From the NCBI GenBank assembly GCA_022511505.1, contig JAFLTK010000168.1, forward strand, positions 1-6,600: a stretch of DNA of 6,600 nucleotides, given 5' to 3'. The translations under genes were made by a program, and so were the position numbers. The stretch comes from Muribaculaceae bacterium (GTDB lineage Bacteria > Bacteroidota > Bacteroidia > Bacteroidales > Muribaculaceae). Shown piece after piece: positions 5,926-6,600 of this stretch (its first letter is position 1; each line of letters begins with the position of its first letter). The notes beneath the pieces were generated by a model. The model worked only from the letters and a program-made list of their open reading frames with translations. It did not search any database and was not told the origin of the DNA.

Positions 5926-6600
5926 TTAGCGGTTGATAACCTTGTTGTAGATGTCGATGACTTTCTGGCCGGCTTTGTCCCATGTAATCTGGTTTACCTC
6001 GTTGAGACCGTCCTCGCGCAACTGTTGATACATAGCGGGATAGGACACAATCGAGTGGATAGCATCGGCCATAGCGTCGATGTCCCAGTAGTCGGTCTTG
6101 ATGACATTGTCGAGAATCTCGGCGCAACCGCTCTGCTTGGAGATGATAGAGGGAACACCCATCTGCATTGCCTCAAGCGGCGAGATGCCAAACGGCTCTG
6201 AAACCGAGGGCATCACATAGACATCGCTGGCTTTGAGCATCTCATAAACCTGCTTGCCTTTCTGGAAACCGGGGAAGTGGAAGCGGTCGCTGATGCCGCG
6301 CTCGGCAGCAAGTTGAATCATTTTGTTCATCATGTCACCGCTACCGGCCATGACAAAGCGAACGTTGTGCTGGTTTTTGAGCACCTTTGCAGCCGCCTCG
6401 ACAAAATATTCGGGGCCTTTCTGCATGGTGATGCGACCAAGGAAAGTAACAATCTTTTCCTTTGGTTTCTGCACCTGGACGTTGAGCAACTCTGGGCTAA
6501 GCGGAGTCACGGCGTTGTGAACCGTGGTCACCTTAGCCGGGTCGATGCCATATTTCTCGATGACGGTGCGACGGGTCAGGTTTGACACGGTAATGATATG
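5926..6600 (-). CDS. Family GT4 glycosyltransferase, C-terminal half (5' end outside the window)
   Basis: The last 224 residues of a GT-B fold, GT4 retaining glycosyltransferase that transfers sugar from a nucleotide-sugar donor; beside GH57 the likely role is alpha-glucan (glycogen) elongation. The visible part is the donor-binding Rossmann domain. Counting from the window edge, HNAV is at 28-31 and GRITMQKGPEYF at 55-66 gives the Arg56/Lys61 pair that usually contacts the donor phosphates. AGSGDM is at 85-90, and SEPFGISPLEAMQMG at 134-148 carries the E-x7-E signature (Glu135, Glu143). The C-terminal helix ends VIDIYNKVINR. The frame is open to base 6600 (HIITVSNLT at the edge), so the GTG at 6588 is an internal Val and not a start. 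Full-length relatives are about 420 residues, so roughly half is missing. The exact donor and product cannot be read from this half. Confidence 0.92.
   Translation of the reverse strand, partial: HIITVSNLTRRTVIEKYGIDPAKVTTVHNAVTPLSPELLNVQVQKPKEKIVTFLGRITMQKGPEYFVEAAAKVLKNQHNVRFVMAGSGDMMNKMIQLAAERGISDRFHFPGFQKGKQVYEMLKASDVYVMPSVSEPFGISPLEAMQMGVPSIISKQSGCAEILDNVIKTDYWDIDAMADAIHSIVSYPAMYQQLREDGLNEVNQITWDKAGQKVIDIYNKVINR

Noticed and set aside
5926..6588. GTG at 6588 as the start of a short 220-residue glycosyltransferase
   Set aside because: The frame stays open to the window edge with conserved sequence (HIITVSNLT), and GT4 enzymes need the N-terminal acceptor domain, so the gene is cut by the window rather than short.

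Overview
The window looks like chromosomal DNA of a Bacteroidales bacterium. A Muribaculaceae-like lineage is my best guess, from GC content near 50% and from protein similarity as I remember it; no search was run. Three things support the order. SpeA, the GH57 protein and the membrane TPR/helix-turn-helix regulator are all of Bacteroidales type. Two gene fronts carry candidate TAnnTTTG -7 boxes. Ribosome sites are A-rich rather than Shine-Dalgarno.

Layout. On the plus strand, a short leader with a possible -7 box at its left edge leads into speA (biosynthetic arginine decarboxylase) and then truA (tRNA pseudouridine synthase). The two overlap by one base (TGATG) and form a compact operon. 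truA runs tail-to-tail into a minus-strand gene with one base between the two stop codons, and an imperfect palindrome is centred on that base. The minus-strand gene encodes a 533-residue membrane protein with an exported helical-repeat sensor half and a C-terminal DNA-binding-like domain. Upstream of it are a candidate promoter very close to the start codon and a strong intrinsic terminator for the next cluster. That cluster, also on the minus strand, holds a family GT4 glycosyltransferase (only its C-terminal half is inside the window) followed after 47 bases by a GH57 alpha-amylase-like protein.

How the genes work together. speA supplies agmatine for polyamine synthesis and truA modifies tRNA anticodon arms; their pairing is probably translational economy rather than shared biochemistry. 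The GT4-GH57 pair is typical of a Bacteroidetes glycogen/alpha-glucan cluster, in which a debranching enzyme usually precedes the glycosyltransferase (this would lie beyond base 6600). The regulator has its own transcription unit, and its target is unknown.

No mobile element, CRISPR array, RNA gene or clearly new system is visible. The most interesting points are the GH57 protein, which keeps the nucleophile Glu146 but has Asn242 where the acid/base Asp is expected and carries an added coiled coil and Lys/Ala-rich tail, the palindromic double-stop junction, and a possibly leaderless regulator mRNA.
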